Origin: Caldilineaceae bacterium
GTDB lineage: Bacteria; Chloroflexota; Anaerolineae; Caldilineales; Caldilineaceae
DNA length: 51,868 bases
Reading direction: 5' to 3'
NCBI GenBank assembly: GCA_018003515.1
Contig: JAGNDO010000031.1
Coordinates: 5,265 to 57,132 of the forward strand
The notes beneath the pieces were generated by a model. That model saw only the letters and a list, made by a program, of their open reading frames with translations, made no database searches and had not been told where the DNA came from. Position numbers and translations under genes: made by a program. This document shows positions 1 to 9,046 of the stretch, piece by piece. Positions within the stretch are counted from its first letter, which is position 1. Every line of letters starts with the position of its first letter.

Positions 1-462
1 GGTGACAAACCAGTGATAGATCTCCGTGTCCATCAATTCGCTGACCAGCTCGGCCAGGATGGAGGCGACCACGATCCGCCACACCGGGGCCAGGATGGCG
101 CTGAACTCCGCGCCCAATCCCCAGCCGGCGTCGCTGGGTACGGAGGCGGCCCAGAGCAGGTAGGCGGCCATGAAGAGGTTGACCCCGGCGGCGGTGAAGA
201 TGATCACCCTGGCATTCTTGCGGCCCAGCACTTTGTGGACCACATCCCGCAGGGTGAAGGTGAGGGGATAGATAAAGGTACCCATGTCCACGGCCAGGCC
301 GCCCACCACGCCGATCTTGAGGCTGGCAATGTCCGACAACATCTGGGCGGCGATATACGCGCTGACCACGATCACGGCAATGGCGGGAACGGCGGGGGAT
401 TGGGTCAAGGCGGTTGAGACTTCGGTTAAACGGCTTGCGTTTGGTGTGATTTTGACACTCAC
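1..462 (-). CDS. VUT family / queuosine precursor transporter (YhhQ-like), 3' end outside window
   Basis: The minus strand reads open from a GTG at 462 down to base 1 (154 codons, C-terminus cut off by the window). The protein is hydrophobic and contains the family hallmarks 'YPLTFTLRDVVHKVLGRKNA' and 'AELVSELMDTEIYH'. Members of this family (YhhQ, formerly DUF165/VUT) are inner-membrane transporters that take up queuosine precursors such as preQ0 or preQ1. An AGGAG at 476-472 lies 9 nt before the GTG and supports this start. The gene is divergent from carB, with only about 90 bp between the two starts. Family assignment is firm from the motifs; the substrate is inferred from the family. Confidence 0.85.
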   Translation of the reverse strand, partial: MSVKITPNASRLTEVSTALTQSPAVPAIAVIVVSAYIAAQMLSDIASLKIGVVGGLAVDMGTFIYPLTFTLRDVVHKVLGRKNARVIIFTAAGVNLFMAAYLLWAASVPSDAGWGLGAEFSAILAPVWRIVVASILAELVSELMDTEIYHWFVT

Positions 463-470
463 GATACAAT
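441..470 (+). promoter_or_regulatory. Possible sigma-70 promoter for carB
   Basis: TTGGTG (441-446), an 18-nt spacer and TACAAT (465-470) lie about 80 bp before carB. They overlap the first codons of the divergent transporter gene. The -35 match is weak. Confidence 0.3.
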
Positions 471-549
471 GCTCCTGTTTTGGTAAGGCGGGAACCGCGA
501 CCGCCGTGAAGAAAAATCCGACCTTTGATTTAACCACAGAAGAGGAACT

Positions 550-3500
550 ATGCCCAAACGAACCGACATTTCCTCCATCCTCATCATCGGCTCTGGCCCC
601 ATCGTGATCGGCCAAGCCTGCGAGTTCGATTATTCCGGGGCCCAGGCGTGCAAGGCCCTGCGCCAGGAAGGCTATCGGGTGGTGCTGGTCAACTCCAACC
701 CGGCCACCATCATGACCGACCCGGAGATGGCCGACGCCACCTATATCGAGCCGTTGACCGTGGACATTTTGGAGCGCATCATCGCCAAAGAACGGCCCGA
801 TGCCCTCCTCCCCACGGTCGGCGGCCAGACCGGGCTGAACCTTTCGGTTGCCCTGGCCGAGGCGGGCATTCTCGAAAAATACAACGTCGAGTTGATCGGG
901 GCCAACCTACGTTCCATGCAGGTGGCCGAGGACCGGGAACTCTTCAAGGACGCCATGACCGAATGCGGGTTGGAATCACCCCATAGCTTCGTGGCCCATG
1001 ATCTGGTCGAAGCGCGCCGCCACGCTCAAGCCCTTGGACGCTTTCCCATTTTTATCCGCCCCAGCTTCACCATGGGCGGCAGCGGCGCGGGCACGGTCTT
1101 CACCCAGTCCGAATTTGACGAAAAGGTGTCCTGGGGGCTGAAGGAAAGCCCGGTTCACACGGTGTTGATCGAGGAATCCCTGATCGGCTGGAAAGAGTAT
1201 GAGCTGGAGGTGATGCGGGACGGTGCGGACAACTTTGTGGTGGTCTGCACCATCGAAAATCTGGATGCCATGGGCGTCCACACCGGGGACAGCATCACCG
1301 TGGCCCCGGCCCAAACCCTCACCGACAAGGAATACCAGCGCCTGCGGGATCAGGCCCGATTGGTCATGCGGGCCGTGGGGGTGGAGACCGGGGGCAGCAA
1401 CGTCCAGTTCGGCGTGGACCCGGTCACGGGCCGGGTGGTGGTGATCGAGATGAATCCGCGAGTTTCCCGCTCGTCCGCGCTGGCGTCCAAGGCCACGGGT
1501 TTCCCGATTGCCAAGTTGGCGGCCAAGGTGGCCGTGGGCTATACCTTGGATGAACTCAAAAATGACATCACCCAAAGCACCGTGGCCGCCTTCGAGCCGT
1601 CCATCGACTATGTGGTGGTCAAGATTCCCCGCTGGGCCTTCGAGAAGTTCCCCGGCGTGGACCGGGTGCTGGGGCCGCAGATGAAGTCCGTGGGCGAGGC
1701 CATGTCCATTGGCCGCACCTTCAAAGAGGCCCTGCAAAAGGGCGTGCGCAGCCTGGAAATTGGCCGGGACGGTCTGGGCTTCATGGAGCGGGACGGCGAT
1801 GGCCATTTTAAGGGCTACGAGGCCAACACGGAACTCCATGACCTCCTGCGCATCCCCAACCGGGACCGGCTTTTTGCCACCTACGAGGCATTGCACCGAG
1901 GTGACACCATCGCCACGGTTTGCCAACTCACCGGCTTCGACCCCTGGTTCGCCACCCAAATCCAACAGATCGCCGACTTCGAGAAGAACCTGACCCATCT
2001 CGACGCCGACACCCTGCGCCGAGCCAAGCGCATGGGGTTCAGCGACAGTCAACTTGCGCGGATTGCGAGTGAGAAGATTGAAGATCAAAGATTTAAGATT
2101 GATGCCGACGACCCAATCTTGAATCTTGAATCTTCAGTCTTAACGGAGTCCGCCATCCGCGCCCTGCGCACCCGCCTCGGCGTCCTCCCCACCTATCACC
2201 AAGTGGACACTTGCGCCGCCGAGTTTGAGTCGTACACGCCCTATTTGTACAGCAGCTACGAAATGGAGAGCGAGGCCCAGCCGACCGACCGGCCCAAGAT
2301 CATGATTCTGGGTGGCGGCCCCAACCGTATCGGCCAGGGCATCGAGTTCGACTATTGCTGCGTCCACGCCAGCTTTGCCCTGCAAGAACTGGGCTACGAG
2401 ACCATCATGGTCAACTGCAATCCGGAGACCGTCAGCACGGACTACGACACGTCGGATCGGCTTTATTTTGAACCGTTGACCCACGAAGATGTGATGAATA
2501 TTGTGGAGCGGGAGAGCGGAATGGCGAATGGCGAATGGCGAATGGCGGACCGTGATGGGCGGGAGCCGATCACGGGGGATTCCAGAGACGTCAATTCGCC
2601 ATTCGCCATTCGCCATTCGCCATTAGTCGGCCTCATCGTCCAATACGGTGGGCAGACGCCCCTCAACCTGGCCCGGGGACTGGCCGAGGCCGGCGCGCCC
2701 ATCTTGGGCACGCCGCCGGACGCCATCGACCTGGCCGAGGATCGGGACCAGTTTGGGGATTTGTTGGAGCGGCTGGACATCCCCTCCCCGGCCCACGGCA
2801 TTGCCCGCAACGTGGCCGAGGCGGTGGAGATCGCCGAACGCATCGGTTATCCTGTGGTGGTGCGGCCCTCCTATGTGCTGGGCGGGCGGGCTATGGCCGT
2901 GGTGGGGGGCGAGCCGGATCTGCGCCGCTACATGGCCGAGGCGGTCAGCGCGGTGGCGGGCCGGGCCATCCTGATCGACCAATTCTTGGAGGACGCCTAC
3001 GAGGTGGATGTGGACGCCATCTGCGACGGCGAGCGGGTGGTGATCGGCGGGGTCATGCAGCATATCGAGGAGGCGGGCATCCACAGCGGGGACAGCGCCT
3101 GTGTGCTGCCGCCGTACAAGATCAGCAACTATCATCTGACCATCATGCGAGAATATACGGAAAAGCTGGGGCTGGCCCTGGGCGTGCGCGGGCTGATGAA
3201 CGTGCAATACGCGGTCAAGGACGACGTGGTCTATGTGCTGGAGGTCAACCCACGAGCCAGCCGAACCGTGCCCTTTGTGAGCAAGGCCACGGGCATCCCC
3301 CTGGCCAAGATCGCCGCCAAAGTCATGGCGGGCAAAACTCTGGCCGACCTGGGCTTCACCGCCGAGCCGGAGGTGGATGGCTTCTTCGTCAAAGAGGCCG
3401 TGCTGCCTTGGAAGAAATTCACCGGCATCGACACGGTCCTGGGGCCGGAGATGCGGTCCACCGGCGAGGTGATGGGCCACGCCGCCAGCTTTGGTCACGC

Positions 3501-3954
3501 CTTCGCCAAGAGCCAACTGGGCGCGGGCACCGGTCTGCCCCTGGACGGCGGCGTGCTGGTCACGGTCAACGACTATGACAAGGGTGCTGCCCTCAAGCTG
3601 GCGCGAGATCTGCACCGCATGGGCTTCGAGATCTTCGCCACCGCGGGCACCGGGGCCTTTTTCCAGCGCACGGGCATTCCCGTCACCGTGTTGGAAAAGG
3701 CCAGCGACAACGCCACAGGCTACACCACCCTGGACGCCATGCGGGACGGCAAGATCCACCTGATCCTCAACACCCCCCTCGGCCCGGACAGCCGCACGGA
3801 CGGGGCCAAAATCCGCCGACTGGCCACGCGGATGGAGATCCCGCTGATCACCACATTGTCCGCGGGCACGGCGGCGGTGAATGGGATTCGGGCGCTGCGT
3901 CAACGGGAACTGCGGGTGCGTAGTTTGCAGGAGCATTACGCGGTGCAGGGGTAA
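550..3954 (+). CDS. carB: Carbamoyl-phosphate synthase large subunit
   Basis: CarB makes carbamoyl phosphate from ammonia (delivered by the CarA glutaminase), bicarbonate and two ATP, for pyrimidine and arginine synthesis. It is 1134 aa, against about 1070 for typical CarB. The order is ATP-grasp half 1 (residues ~1-400, starting '[16 protein letters not shown]'), oligomerisation region (~400-560), ATP-grasp half 2 (~575-985, '[20 protein letters not shown]'), and a C-terminal MGS-like allosteric domain (~990-1134, 'VTVNDYDKG', '[10 protein letters not shown]'). The extra length comes largely from two in-frame palindromic insertions, at residues ~508-531 and ~657-692, both apparently in inter-element loops. 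All core motifs look intact, so the enzyme is probably active. AGAGG precedes the ATG. carA is not in the window. Confidence 0.97.
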   Translation: MPKRTDISSILIIGSGPIVIGQACEFDYSGAQACKALRQEGYRVVLVNSNPATIMTDPEMADATYIEPLTVDILERIIAKERPDALLPTVGGQTGLNLSVALAEAGILEKYNVELIGANLRSMQVAEDRELFKDAMTECGLESPHSFVAHDLVEARRHAQALGRFPIFIRPSFTMGGSGAGTVFTQSEFDEKVSWGLKESPVHTVLIEESLIGWKEYELEVMRDGADNFVVVCTIENLDAMGVHTGDSITVAPAQTLTDKEYQRLRDQARLVMRAVGVETGGSNVQFGVDPVTGRVVVIEMNPRVSRSSALASKATGFPIAKLAAKVAVGYTLDELKNDITQSTVAAFEPSIDYVVVKIPRWAFEKFPGVDRVLGPQMKSVGEAMSIGRTFKEALQKGVRSLEIGRDGLGFMERDGDGHFKGYEANTELHDLLRIPNRDRLFATYEALHRGDTIATVCQLTGFDPWFATQIQQIADFEKNLTHLDADTLRRAKRMGFSDSQLARIASEKIEDQRFKIDADDPILNLESSVLTESAIRALRTRLGVLPTYHQVDTCAAEFESYTPYLYSSYEMESEAQPTDRPKIMILGGGPNRIGQGIEFDYCCVHASFALQELGYETIMVNCNPETVSTDYDTSDRLYFEPLTHEDVMNIVERESGMANGEWRMADRDGREPITGDSRDVNSPFAIRHSPLVGLIVQYGGQTPLNLARGLAEAGAPILGTPPDAIDLAEDRDQFGDLLERLDIPSPAHGIARNVAEAVEIAERIGYPVVVRPSYVLGGRAMAVVGGEPDLRRYMAEAVSAVAGRAILIDQFLEDAYEVDVDAICDGERVVIGGVMQHIEEAGIHSGDSACVLPPYKISNYHLTIMREYTEKLGLALGVRGLMNVQYAVKDDVVYVLEVNPRASRTVPFVSKATGIPLAKIAAKVMAGKTLADLGFTAEPEVDGFFVKEAVLPWKKFTGIDTVLGPEMRSTGEVMGHAASFGHAFAKSQLGAGTGLPLDGGVLVTVNDYDKGAALKLARDLHRMGFEIFATAGTGAFFQRTGIPVTVLEKASDNATGYTTLDAMRDGKIHLILNTPLGPDSRTDGAKIRRLATRMEIPLITTLSAGTAAVNGIRALRQRELRVRSLQEHYAVQG
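2074..2141. repeat. In-frame palindromic insertion 1 inside carB
   Basis: The 28-nt arms 2074-2101 and 2114-2141 are imperfect inverted repeats around a 12-nt loop. Each arm is built of roughly 7-nt units (GAATCTT on one side, its complement on the other). The segment is read through in frame and adds about 23 residues just before the 'VDTCAAEF' motif of CarB. Confidence 0.8.
2520..2624. repeat. In-frame palindromic heptamer insertion 2 inside carB
   Basis: Arm 2520-2547 is exactly four copies of AATGGCG. Arm 2597-2624 is four copies of CGCCATT, a perfect 28-bp inverted repeat with a 49-nt loop. It is translated in frame and adds about 35 residues between 'DVMNIVERE' and 'VGLIVQYGG' in the second CarB half. 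Confidence 0.92.
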
Positions 3955-3968
3955 GGGACGGGTTACTG

Positions 3969-3977
3969 TGGTATACT
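3969..3977 (+). promoter_or_regulatory. Possible extended -10 promoter upstream of the permease pair
   Basis: TGGTATACT fits an extended -10 element (TG-N-TATACT). It lies just after the carB stop and about 70 bp before the permease start at 4049. No convincing -35 is seen. Confidence 0.35.
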
Positions 3978-4048
3978 TTTATCTCCGGTCAGTGTTGAAA
4001 GCGCCACGTTTTTAGAACCTGTTCCGTCTTATTTTCGTCCCGATCCCC

Positions 4049-4984
4049 ATGCCCAAATTTCTGCTCACACGCCTATCCCTGCTCTTGCCCTTGCTGGCCG
4101 TGGCCAATTTTGGCGGCTATGCCTATGCCTGGCTGGCGCGCACGAGCATGGGGAATCCCTTTTTCGCCACGACGAACGCCAGCGATTCCCTCTGGCCCGC
4201 GTACATGGACTACCTGACGAATCTGCTGCGCCACGGTTGGGCGGCGCTCCCCACGATGTCGGAGAGGGGGATGGGCGGCGCGCTGGCGGCCAGCGGCGGA
4301 CTGCTCCTGGCCGCGGTGATGGTGAGCATCGGTCTGGGCGTCCTGTTTGCCCTGCTGGGCACCCGATCCCGACCGCCGGGGATTCGGGGCTGGCTGACCG
4401 CCTTCACCACCCTGGGACTGGCCACGCCCAGTTTCTTTATCGGCGTGCTGGTGATCGCCTTGCTCCTGCGCGGGCTGATCCAGGGATTTTTCACCGCCTT
4501 CCCCGTCCCCCTGAACGGCTTTGGCTGGGACGTCCATCTGCTCCTCCCCATCCTGGCCCTCTCCCTGCGCCCCACGGCCCAGATCGCCCAATTGTTGGCC
4601 GGTCGTCTGGCCGAAGAGATGGGCCGACCCTATGTGACCACGGCCCGCAGCAAGGGTCTGCGCAGCCGAACCCAGCTTTTGGGCCACGTCATGCCCAATG
4701 TGTGGGCGTCCCTGGCCCAGATCATCGCCGGGTGCGTGCGCCTGCTGGTGGGGGAGCTGATTTTGGTGGAGAAACTCTTTGACTGGCCGGGGCTGGGCCA
4801 ACTGGTCGCCAACACCCTGGTTCCCGCCCAGTTCGCTTCGGCCCGCATCGCCGCCACCTTTCTCGATCCGCCCCTGGTGGCAACCCTGCTCACCCTCTTC
4901 GCCGCCGTGCTGCTCGTGTTGGACGGCGGCGCGGCCCTGCTCAGTCGGACGGCGGACCCCCGGTTGCGGGAGACGACCCCATGA
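4049..4984 (+). CDS. ABC transporter permease, DppB/OppB type
   Basis: Integral membrane subunit of a peptide/nickel-type ABC importer (BPD_transp_1 family), 311 aa, about the usual length. The N-terminal helix (residues ~5-25) and several later hydrophobic segments fit a DppB topology. The EAA-type cytoplasmic loop that contacts the ATPase is at residues ~193-215 ('PYVTTARSKGLRSRTQL'), followed by 'FDWPGLGQLV', a typical DppB signature. The stop overlaps the start of the next gene by 4 nt (ATGA), so the two are translationally coupled. No Shine-Dalgarno is obvious. Neither an ATPase nor a binding protein is adjacent, so these must come from elsewhere if the transporter is functional. Confidence 0.9.
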   Translation: MPKFLLTRLSLLLPLLAVANFGGYAYAWLARTSMGNPFFATTNASDSLWPAYMDYLTNLLRHGWAALPTMSERGMGGALAASGGLLLAAVMVSIGLGVLFALLGTRSRPPGIRGWLTAFTTLGLATPSFFIGVLVIALLLRGLIQGFFTAFPVPLNGFGWDVHLLLPILALSLRPTAQIAQLLAGRLAEEMGRPYVTTARSKGLRSRTQLLGHVMPNVWASLAQIIAGCVRLLVGELILVEKLFDWPGLGQLVANTLVPAQFASARIAATFLDPPLVATLLTLFAAVLLVLDGGAALLSRTADPRLRETTP

Positions 4985-7182
4985 CCGCCTCCCGCAGAAT
5001 GGCCCCATCACCGGCCAACTGGCCCCTGCGCGTCGGCCTGTTCCTCGTGGCGCTGACCCTGCTGGCCGCGTTCTTGGGCCCCCTTCTCGCCCTTCACGAT
5101 CCCCTGGAACGCATCTCGGCCCTGCGGGTGGGGACCGCCTGGATCGGCCCTCCCTATCCCCTTGGCACCCCAGGCTTTCTCCTGGGTTCGGACGCCGCCG
5201 GGCGCGATCTCTTTAGCCGTCTGCTCTGGGCCATCCGCCCCACGCTGATGATGGTGGCGATGGTGGCGTCCGTGCGTTTGGGGCTGGGGTTGCTGATTGG
5301 GCTGATGGCCGGGTGGCTGCGGGGCGGGGTGGGGCGGCTGATGGATGGACTGATCACCGGAGCCTCTGCCGCGCCGGTGTTGGTGGTGGCCCTGGCCGCC
5401 ATTGCCTTTGTGGGCATCCAGCGCGGGCTGGTCGCTTTTATCGTCGGTCTCTGTCTCACCGGCTGGGCCGAGACCGCCCGCCAGGTGGAGAGCCGCACCC
5501 GCAGTGTGCGGGCGGAACCCTACATCGACGCCGCCCGCTCTCTGGGCGCGTCCGAAAGCCGTCTGCTTTTTTACCACACCCTGCGCCACATCCTGCCCCT
5601 GCTGGGGATGCTCCTGGCCGTGGAGGTGAGCAGTGTGTTGATGGCGACGGCGGGGTTGGGCTTTCTTGGCTACTACATCGGCGGCGGTGTCTGGGTGACG
5701 GTGGACGATTTTGTGGCCCGCAACGCCGCCGGCCTGCCCGAACTGGGCCAGATGTTGGCCACTTCGCTCGAACAAATTTTGCACCCTTGGCCCATGCTTG
5801 TGGTGGGCGGCGTGGTGGTGACCATGATCCTCGGTTTCAGCTTGACCGGGGAGGGGTTGCGTCGGCGTTTGCAGGGGGAAACCGGCGGACGGGTTGCCGC
5901 CAGCGACCGCTTTTTTGACTGGGCATCAAGCCGTCTGGCCGACCGTCGCCGCCCTGCCGCCCGCAATCGGGATCGACGCTGGATCTGGGGCATTCTGGGT
6001 GCGTGTTTGCTGGTTGTGGCCGGGATCTTCGGCTGGCGTGCGTTGGGGCCGAAGGAATCGCCCGCCGATGCCCCCGCCATCTTCACCGTGGCCCCGCCCG
6101 GCGGTCATCCCTGGGCCAGCGCCCGGCATGACGCCTTCGGCACCCTGACCCTCGACGCCAGCGGCCCCCTCACCGCCACCCTCCTGTGGGAGTTTCGAGA
6201 CGAGAGCGGCTTTTCCGGCCCGCCCGTGGTGGCGGCGGATGGCACAATTTTTGTCACCACCACGGGCGGGGTGCTGCACGGCCTGAGCGCGGACGGCCAA
6301 GTGCAGTGGAGCCAGTCTCTGGCGGGAGCGGGGGTAGGTGCCCCCGCCTTGGGGCCGGACGGCACGATCTACGTCGCTGATCATGAACGGGGGCTGTCGG
6401 CCTATGCGCCGGATGGCTCGCTGGGCTGGCGGGTGGAGTTGGCGGGTCGCCGTCCCACATCCGGCCCGATTGTGTCGGCCCAAAATGTGGTCTACATCAC
6501 CCAGGGGGACCGGGTCCAGGCGGTGGATGCGGACGGCCAGCCGTTGTGGCAATCACCGCCCATTGAGGGCTACACCGAGGAAGCGCCCCGGCTCAACGGG
6601 GATGGCACGCTGATTTTATTGATGACCGACGCCTTCACTGTGGCCGACGGCACGCCCATGACCCTTCTGCCACCCGTGGACTCGGCGCAGATATTTATGT
6701 CGCCCCGCTATATCACCGGCGCAGACGGCCAGGGCTATCGGGTTGTGGGTACGACCGCGGTGCAATGGCAGATCACAGCCGAGGGGGTGCAGAGTGTGGC
6801 CCGCGTGGCCTGGCAGTTGGAGGGGTACGACGTCTTTCTGCCCACGGACACGGGCGTGACCGCGGACGGGCTATTTTGGCTCTTCTATGGCAGTCCCTAC
6901 ACGGACACGCGCATGGTTTGGGTGGAGCGCAACAGCAGCGTGCGTAAAAACTTGGCCATGCCCCTGCGGGACAGCCGTCTGATCGGCGTGGATGGGGCGG
7001 ACAACGCCTATATTTGTGCCACCATCGCCACGGTCTGCTATGGCTTGAGCTATCGCCAGGATGCGCCCCTGTGGTCCGTGCGCCTGCCCAGCGGCGGCAC
7101 CGGCATCATGGGCGCGCTCACCCCAGACCGGCTCTATTTGACCACCGAAAACGGCTTCATGTTCGCTATTGGGCAGAAATAG
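4981..7182 (+). CDS. DppC-like ABC permease fused to a PQQ-like beta-propeller
   Basis: A 733-aa two-part protein. Residues ~1-300 are a DppC/OppC permease with the EAA loop at ~178-198 ('EPYIDAARSLGASESRLLFY') and the C-terminal 'GFSLTGEGLRRRL' typical of the family. A basic stretch (~300-333, rich in Arg) then leads into a seventh hydrophobic segment (~334-352, 'WIWGILGACLLVVAGIFGW'). Residues ~375-733 are PQQ/pyrrolo-quinoline-quinone-like propeller repeats ('ADGTIFVTTTGGVLHGLSAD', 'PDGTIYVADHERGLSAYAPD'). By the positive-inside rule the propeller should face outward. The reading frame is continuous through the junction, with no sign of a frameshift. The role of the propeller (substrate sensing or capture) is inference. 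Confidence 0.88.
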   Translation: MTASRRMAPSPANWPLRVGLFLVALTLLAAFLGPLLALHDPLERISALRVGTAWIGPPYPLGTPGFLLGSDAAGRDLFSRLLWAIRPTLMMVAMVASVRLGLGLLIGLMAGWLRGGVGRLMDGLITGASAAPVLVVALAAIAFVGIQRGLVAFIVGLCLTGWAETARQVESRTRSVRAEPYIDAARSLGASESRLLFYHTLRHILPLLGMLLAVEVSSVLMATAGLGFLGYYIGGGVWVTVDDFVARNAAGLPELGQMLATSLEQILHPWPMLVVGGVVVTMILGFSLTGEGLRRRLQGETGGRVAASDRFFDWASSRLADRRRPAARNRDRRWIWGILGACLLVVAGIFGWRALGPKESPADAPAIFTVAPPGGHPWASARHDAFGTLTLDASGPLTATLLWEFRDESGFSGPPVVAADGTIFVTTTGGVLHGLSADGQVQWSQSLAGAGVGAPALGPDGTIYVADHERGLSAYAPDGSLGWRVELAGRRPTSGPIVSAQNVVYITQGDRVQAVDADGQPLWQSPPIEGYTEEAPRLNGDGTLILLMTDAFTVADGTPMTLLPPVDSAQIFMSPRYITGADGQGYRVVGTTAVQWQITAEGVQSVARVAWQLEGYDVFLPTDTGVTADGLFWLFYGSPYTDTRMVWVERNSSVRKNLAMPLRDSRLIGVDGADNAYICATIATVCYGLSYRQDAPLWSVRLPSGGTGIMGALTPDRLYLTTENGFMFAIGQK

Positions 7183-7393
7183 GGGCGACTGAGCGCAAGA
7201 TCTCGTGCAAATGCAATCGCTGCATGGCCCCCACCGCACTTTCCCACGCCCCTTCGCAACACAGCCCGTTCATGGACGCGTCCTCGAACGCGGTCAGCGC
7301 CGCCTGGATGCAGGCTTGGCGGGTGGCTTCGGCGATGTGAGATGGGTCGAGGGCGGGCGGGGCCGGAAAGGGCTGAGTTGGCGAATTGTTCAT
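7166..7393 (-). CDS. Small conserved hypothetical protein
   Basis: 75 aa on the minus strand, convergent with and overlapping the permease-propeller gene by 17 bp. The start at 7393 has AGGAG (7404-7400) 6 nt upstream. The central segment 'ATRQACIQAALTAFEDASM' followed by 'GLCCEGAWESAVGAMQRL' resembles a small helical protein type seen in several bacterial phyla ('A..YEDA...GLC.EGRWE.A..A...L'). I do not know a function for it. It has no signal peptide or membrane segment, and is likely cytoplasmic and all-helical. Confidence 0.7.
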   Translation of the reverse strand: MNNSPTQPFPAPPALDPSHIAEATRQACIQAALTAFEDASMNGLCCEGAWESAVGAMQRLHLHEILRSVAPISAQ

Positions 7394-7420
7394 GCTTTTC
7401 TCCTGGTTTTTGTCTCATCC

Positions 7421-7448
7421 TTGCGTTGTCAGAGCGATGTAGTAAAAT
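7421..7448 (+). promoter_or_regulatory. Possible sigma-70 promoter for the retropepsin-like pair
   Basis: TTGCGT (7421-7426), a 16-nt spacer and TAAAAT (7443-7448) lie about 55 bp before the gene at 7505. Confidence 0.4.
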
Positions 7449-7504
7449 ATCGATCAGGTATGTCGGAGTGAATTGCGTCATAAAGCGTATGATAAGGAGT
7501 AACT

Positions 7505-7717
7505 ATGATGTCCCTGACCGAACTTCTTCCCGCTGTACGCCAGTTACCCGTCATCGAAAGGCTGCGCCTGATTCGGATCCTGACCGAAGAACTCGATTCC
7601 GGTGAAGATATGTTTCCCTTTGAACCAAGCAAAATCTACTACTTGCCGACCCCGTATCATTCATTTGGAGCAGGTCGAGCGTTGATGGACGCCATGTCAG
7701 AAAGTTTTGGAGGGTAA
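7505..7717 (+). CDS. Small hypothetical protein paired with a retropepsin-like protease
   Basis: 70 aa. AGGAG at 7495-7499 fits either of two adjacent ATG codons (7505 or 7508). The N-terminal half is an amphipathic helix pair ('LLPAVRQLPVIERLRLIRIL', 'TEELDSGED') of the type seen in small antitoxin-like or adaptor proteins. The C-terminal half is Pro/Tyr/Phe-rich ('EPSKIYYLPTPYHSFGAG'). The stop is 5 nt before the start of the protease-like gene, so the two form an operon. The order of a small helical protein followed by its partner resembles toxin-antitoxin or substrate/protease pairs, but this is inference. Confidence 0.65.
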   Translation: MMSLTELLPAVRQLPVIERLRLIRILTEELDSGEDMFPFEPSKIYYLPTPYHSFGAGRALMDAMSESFGG

Positions 7718-7722
7718 ACGAG

Positions 7723-8127
7723 ATGCGTTTCTCGTATTCTACCTCCGATCCGTCCCAAGATGAGTTTGATAGCTTGCCACGTCTCCCCCTAACTTTGCGC
7801 TATAATGATCGACAAGTTGGCGTGGTTGGGTTGGTGGATAGCGGCGCGACGGTCAATGTGCTACCGTATGAGGCGGGATTGCAACTTGGGGCACGCTGGG
7901 ATGAGCGAAAAGCCACCATTCGTCTGGCGGGTAATCTCGGCAAGACTTCCGCCATGCCCCTATTTGTCATGGCGGAAATCGAAACATTTGCGCCGGTTCG
8001 CCTGGCCTTTGCCTGGGTAAGAACTGCACATGCACCGTTGATCCTTGGACAGACCAATTTCTTCATGGAATTTGACGTTCACTTCTATCGGTCTCGTTTG
8101 GAGTTCGCGATTGAACTGAAGGAATAA
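7723..8127 (+). CDS. Retropepsin-like aspartic protease domain protein
   Basis: 134 aa. The segment 'GLVDSGATVNVLPYEAGLQL' contains the aspartic protease signature D39-S40-G41-A, with hydrophobic beta-strands before it. Later strands include 'APLILGQTNFFMEFDVHF', which matches the flap-distal 'LG.dfl' region of single-domain retropepsin-like proteases. Such proteins work as homodimers, each chain giving one catalytic Asp. There is no signal peptide, so it should act in the cytoplasm. It is in an operon with the 70-aa protein just upstream. The substrate is unknown. Confidence 0.8.
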   Translation: MRFSYSTSDPSQDEFDSLPRLPLTLRYNDRQVGVVGLVDSGATVNVLPYEAGLQLGARWDERKATIRLAGNLGKTSAMPLFVMAEIETFAPVRLAFAWVRTAHAPLILGQTNFFMEFDVHFYRSRLEFAIELKE

Positions 8128-8155
8128 TACATCGAGCTGCGCAGCTTTCCCTCTG

Positions 8156-8908
8156 TCAATTGTGTTTCTCTCCGCTCAACTTGGCCCACGTCTCATCGTC
8201 CTCCACCGTCACCACTTTGAAGCTCTCCGCATACGCCATCTCCTTGCCCTTGCCCCCCTCCGCCGCCCATTGACGGATCATGGGTTCGGGGTCCCACTCC
8301 TTCATCTGGCTGACGTGGGCGCGCAGGGCCGCGATCTTGATGTCGATCACGTCGCTGATGTTGACAAAGGTGGTGCCGTCGCCCCAGGCCTGGATGTAGA
8401 CCTTGCGCACCTTGTGGGCGGTCAACCCTTCCTCGGCCAACTCTTCAAAGATGTGGGGCTGCCCGGCCGCGGGGAAGACGGCGTCGATGGCCGCAAAGCC
8501 AGCCGCCCGATGGTCCGGATGGTTGAGATAGGTCTCCCCGGCGATCACAATGGTGGGATCCCCGCACACCACCACCTCCGGGCGGAAGCGCCGGATCTCC
8601 CGCACGATGCGTTTGCGCAGGTCCATCGTGTTCTCCAACATACCGTCCCGTTCCCGCAGATAGACCACCTCTTTTACGCCGGCGATCTCCCCCGCGGCAG
8701 ACTGCTCCGCCTCGCGGATGGCGGCGGCTTCGGCCCGGGTGAGGGTCATGTCAGCAATGCCCACATCCCCGCTGGTGAGGAGGAGGTAGCTGATGGCCGC
8801 GCCTTCCTTGGCCCAGCGGGCCGCGGTCCCCGCGCAGCCGAACTCGATATCGTCCGGGTGGGCGAAGATGAACATGGCGGACTTGGGGGTGTAGGGCAGG
8901 GTGGTCAT
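8156..8908 (-). CDS. LmbE/PIG-L family N-acetylglucosaminyl-type deacetylase
   Basis: 250 aa, full length for the family. The Zn-binding motif A16-H17-P18-D19-D20 with 'EFGCAGT' is at the N-terminus. The third ligand region '[10 protein letters not shown]' is at ~128-137. These zinc hydrolases remove N-acetyl groups from GlcNAc-linked substrates (bacillithiol or mycothiol synthesis, GPI-like lipids, LPS sugars), and many have unknown targets. The gene is convergent with the retropepsin pair (28 bp apart) and divergent from the gene at 9047. Nothing nearby identifies the substrate, so BshB-like activity is only one possibility. Confidence 0.92.
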   Translation of the reverse strand: MTTLPYTPKSAMFIFAHPDDIEFGCAGTAARWAKEGAAISYLLLTSGDVGIADMTLTRAEAAAIREAEQSAAGEIAGVKEVVYLRERDGMLENTMDLRKRIVREIRRFRPEVVVCGDPTIVIAGETYLNHPDHRAAGFAAIDAVFPAAGQPHIFEELAEEGLTAHKVRKVYIQAWGDGTTFVNISDVIDIKIAALRAHVSQMKEWDPEPMIRQWAAEGGKGKEMAYAESFKVVTVEDDETWAKLSGEKHN

Positions 8909-8971
8909 AGGCGGTCTCCGATTGATAGGTTGGTAGGAGTAGGTTCATGGGTGCGCCAGTTTTCAATACGA

Positions 8972-9001
8972 TTGACACAGCCCAAATCGATACATTATAC
9001 T
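8972..9001 (+). promoter_or_regulatory. Sigma-70-type promoter
   Basis: TTGACA (8972-8977), an 18-nt spacer and TATACT (8996-9001) form a near-consensus promoter. It lies 45 bp before the GTG start at 9047. Confidence 0.7.
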
Positions 9002-9046
9002 GTTGGTATCATATTGTTGCAGGCGCAAGCTGGGAAAGGAAAAATT

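Noticed and set aside
13-417. Plus-strand frame at the window start
   Set aside because: His/Gly-rich, no homology, and antisense to the VUT family transporter that carries clear family motifs.
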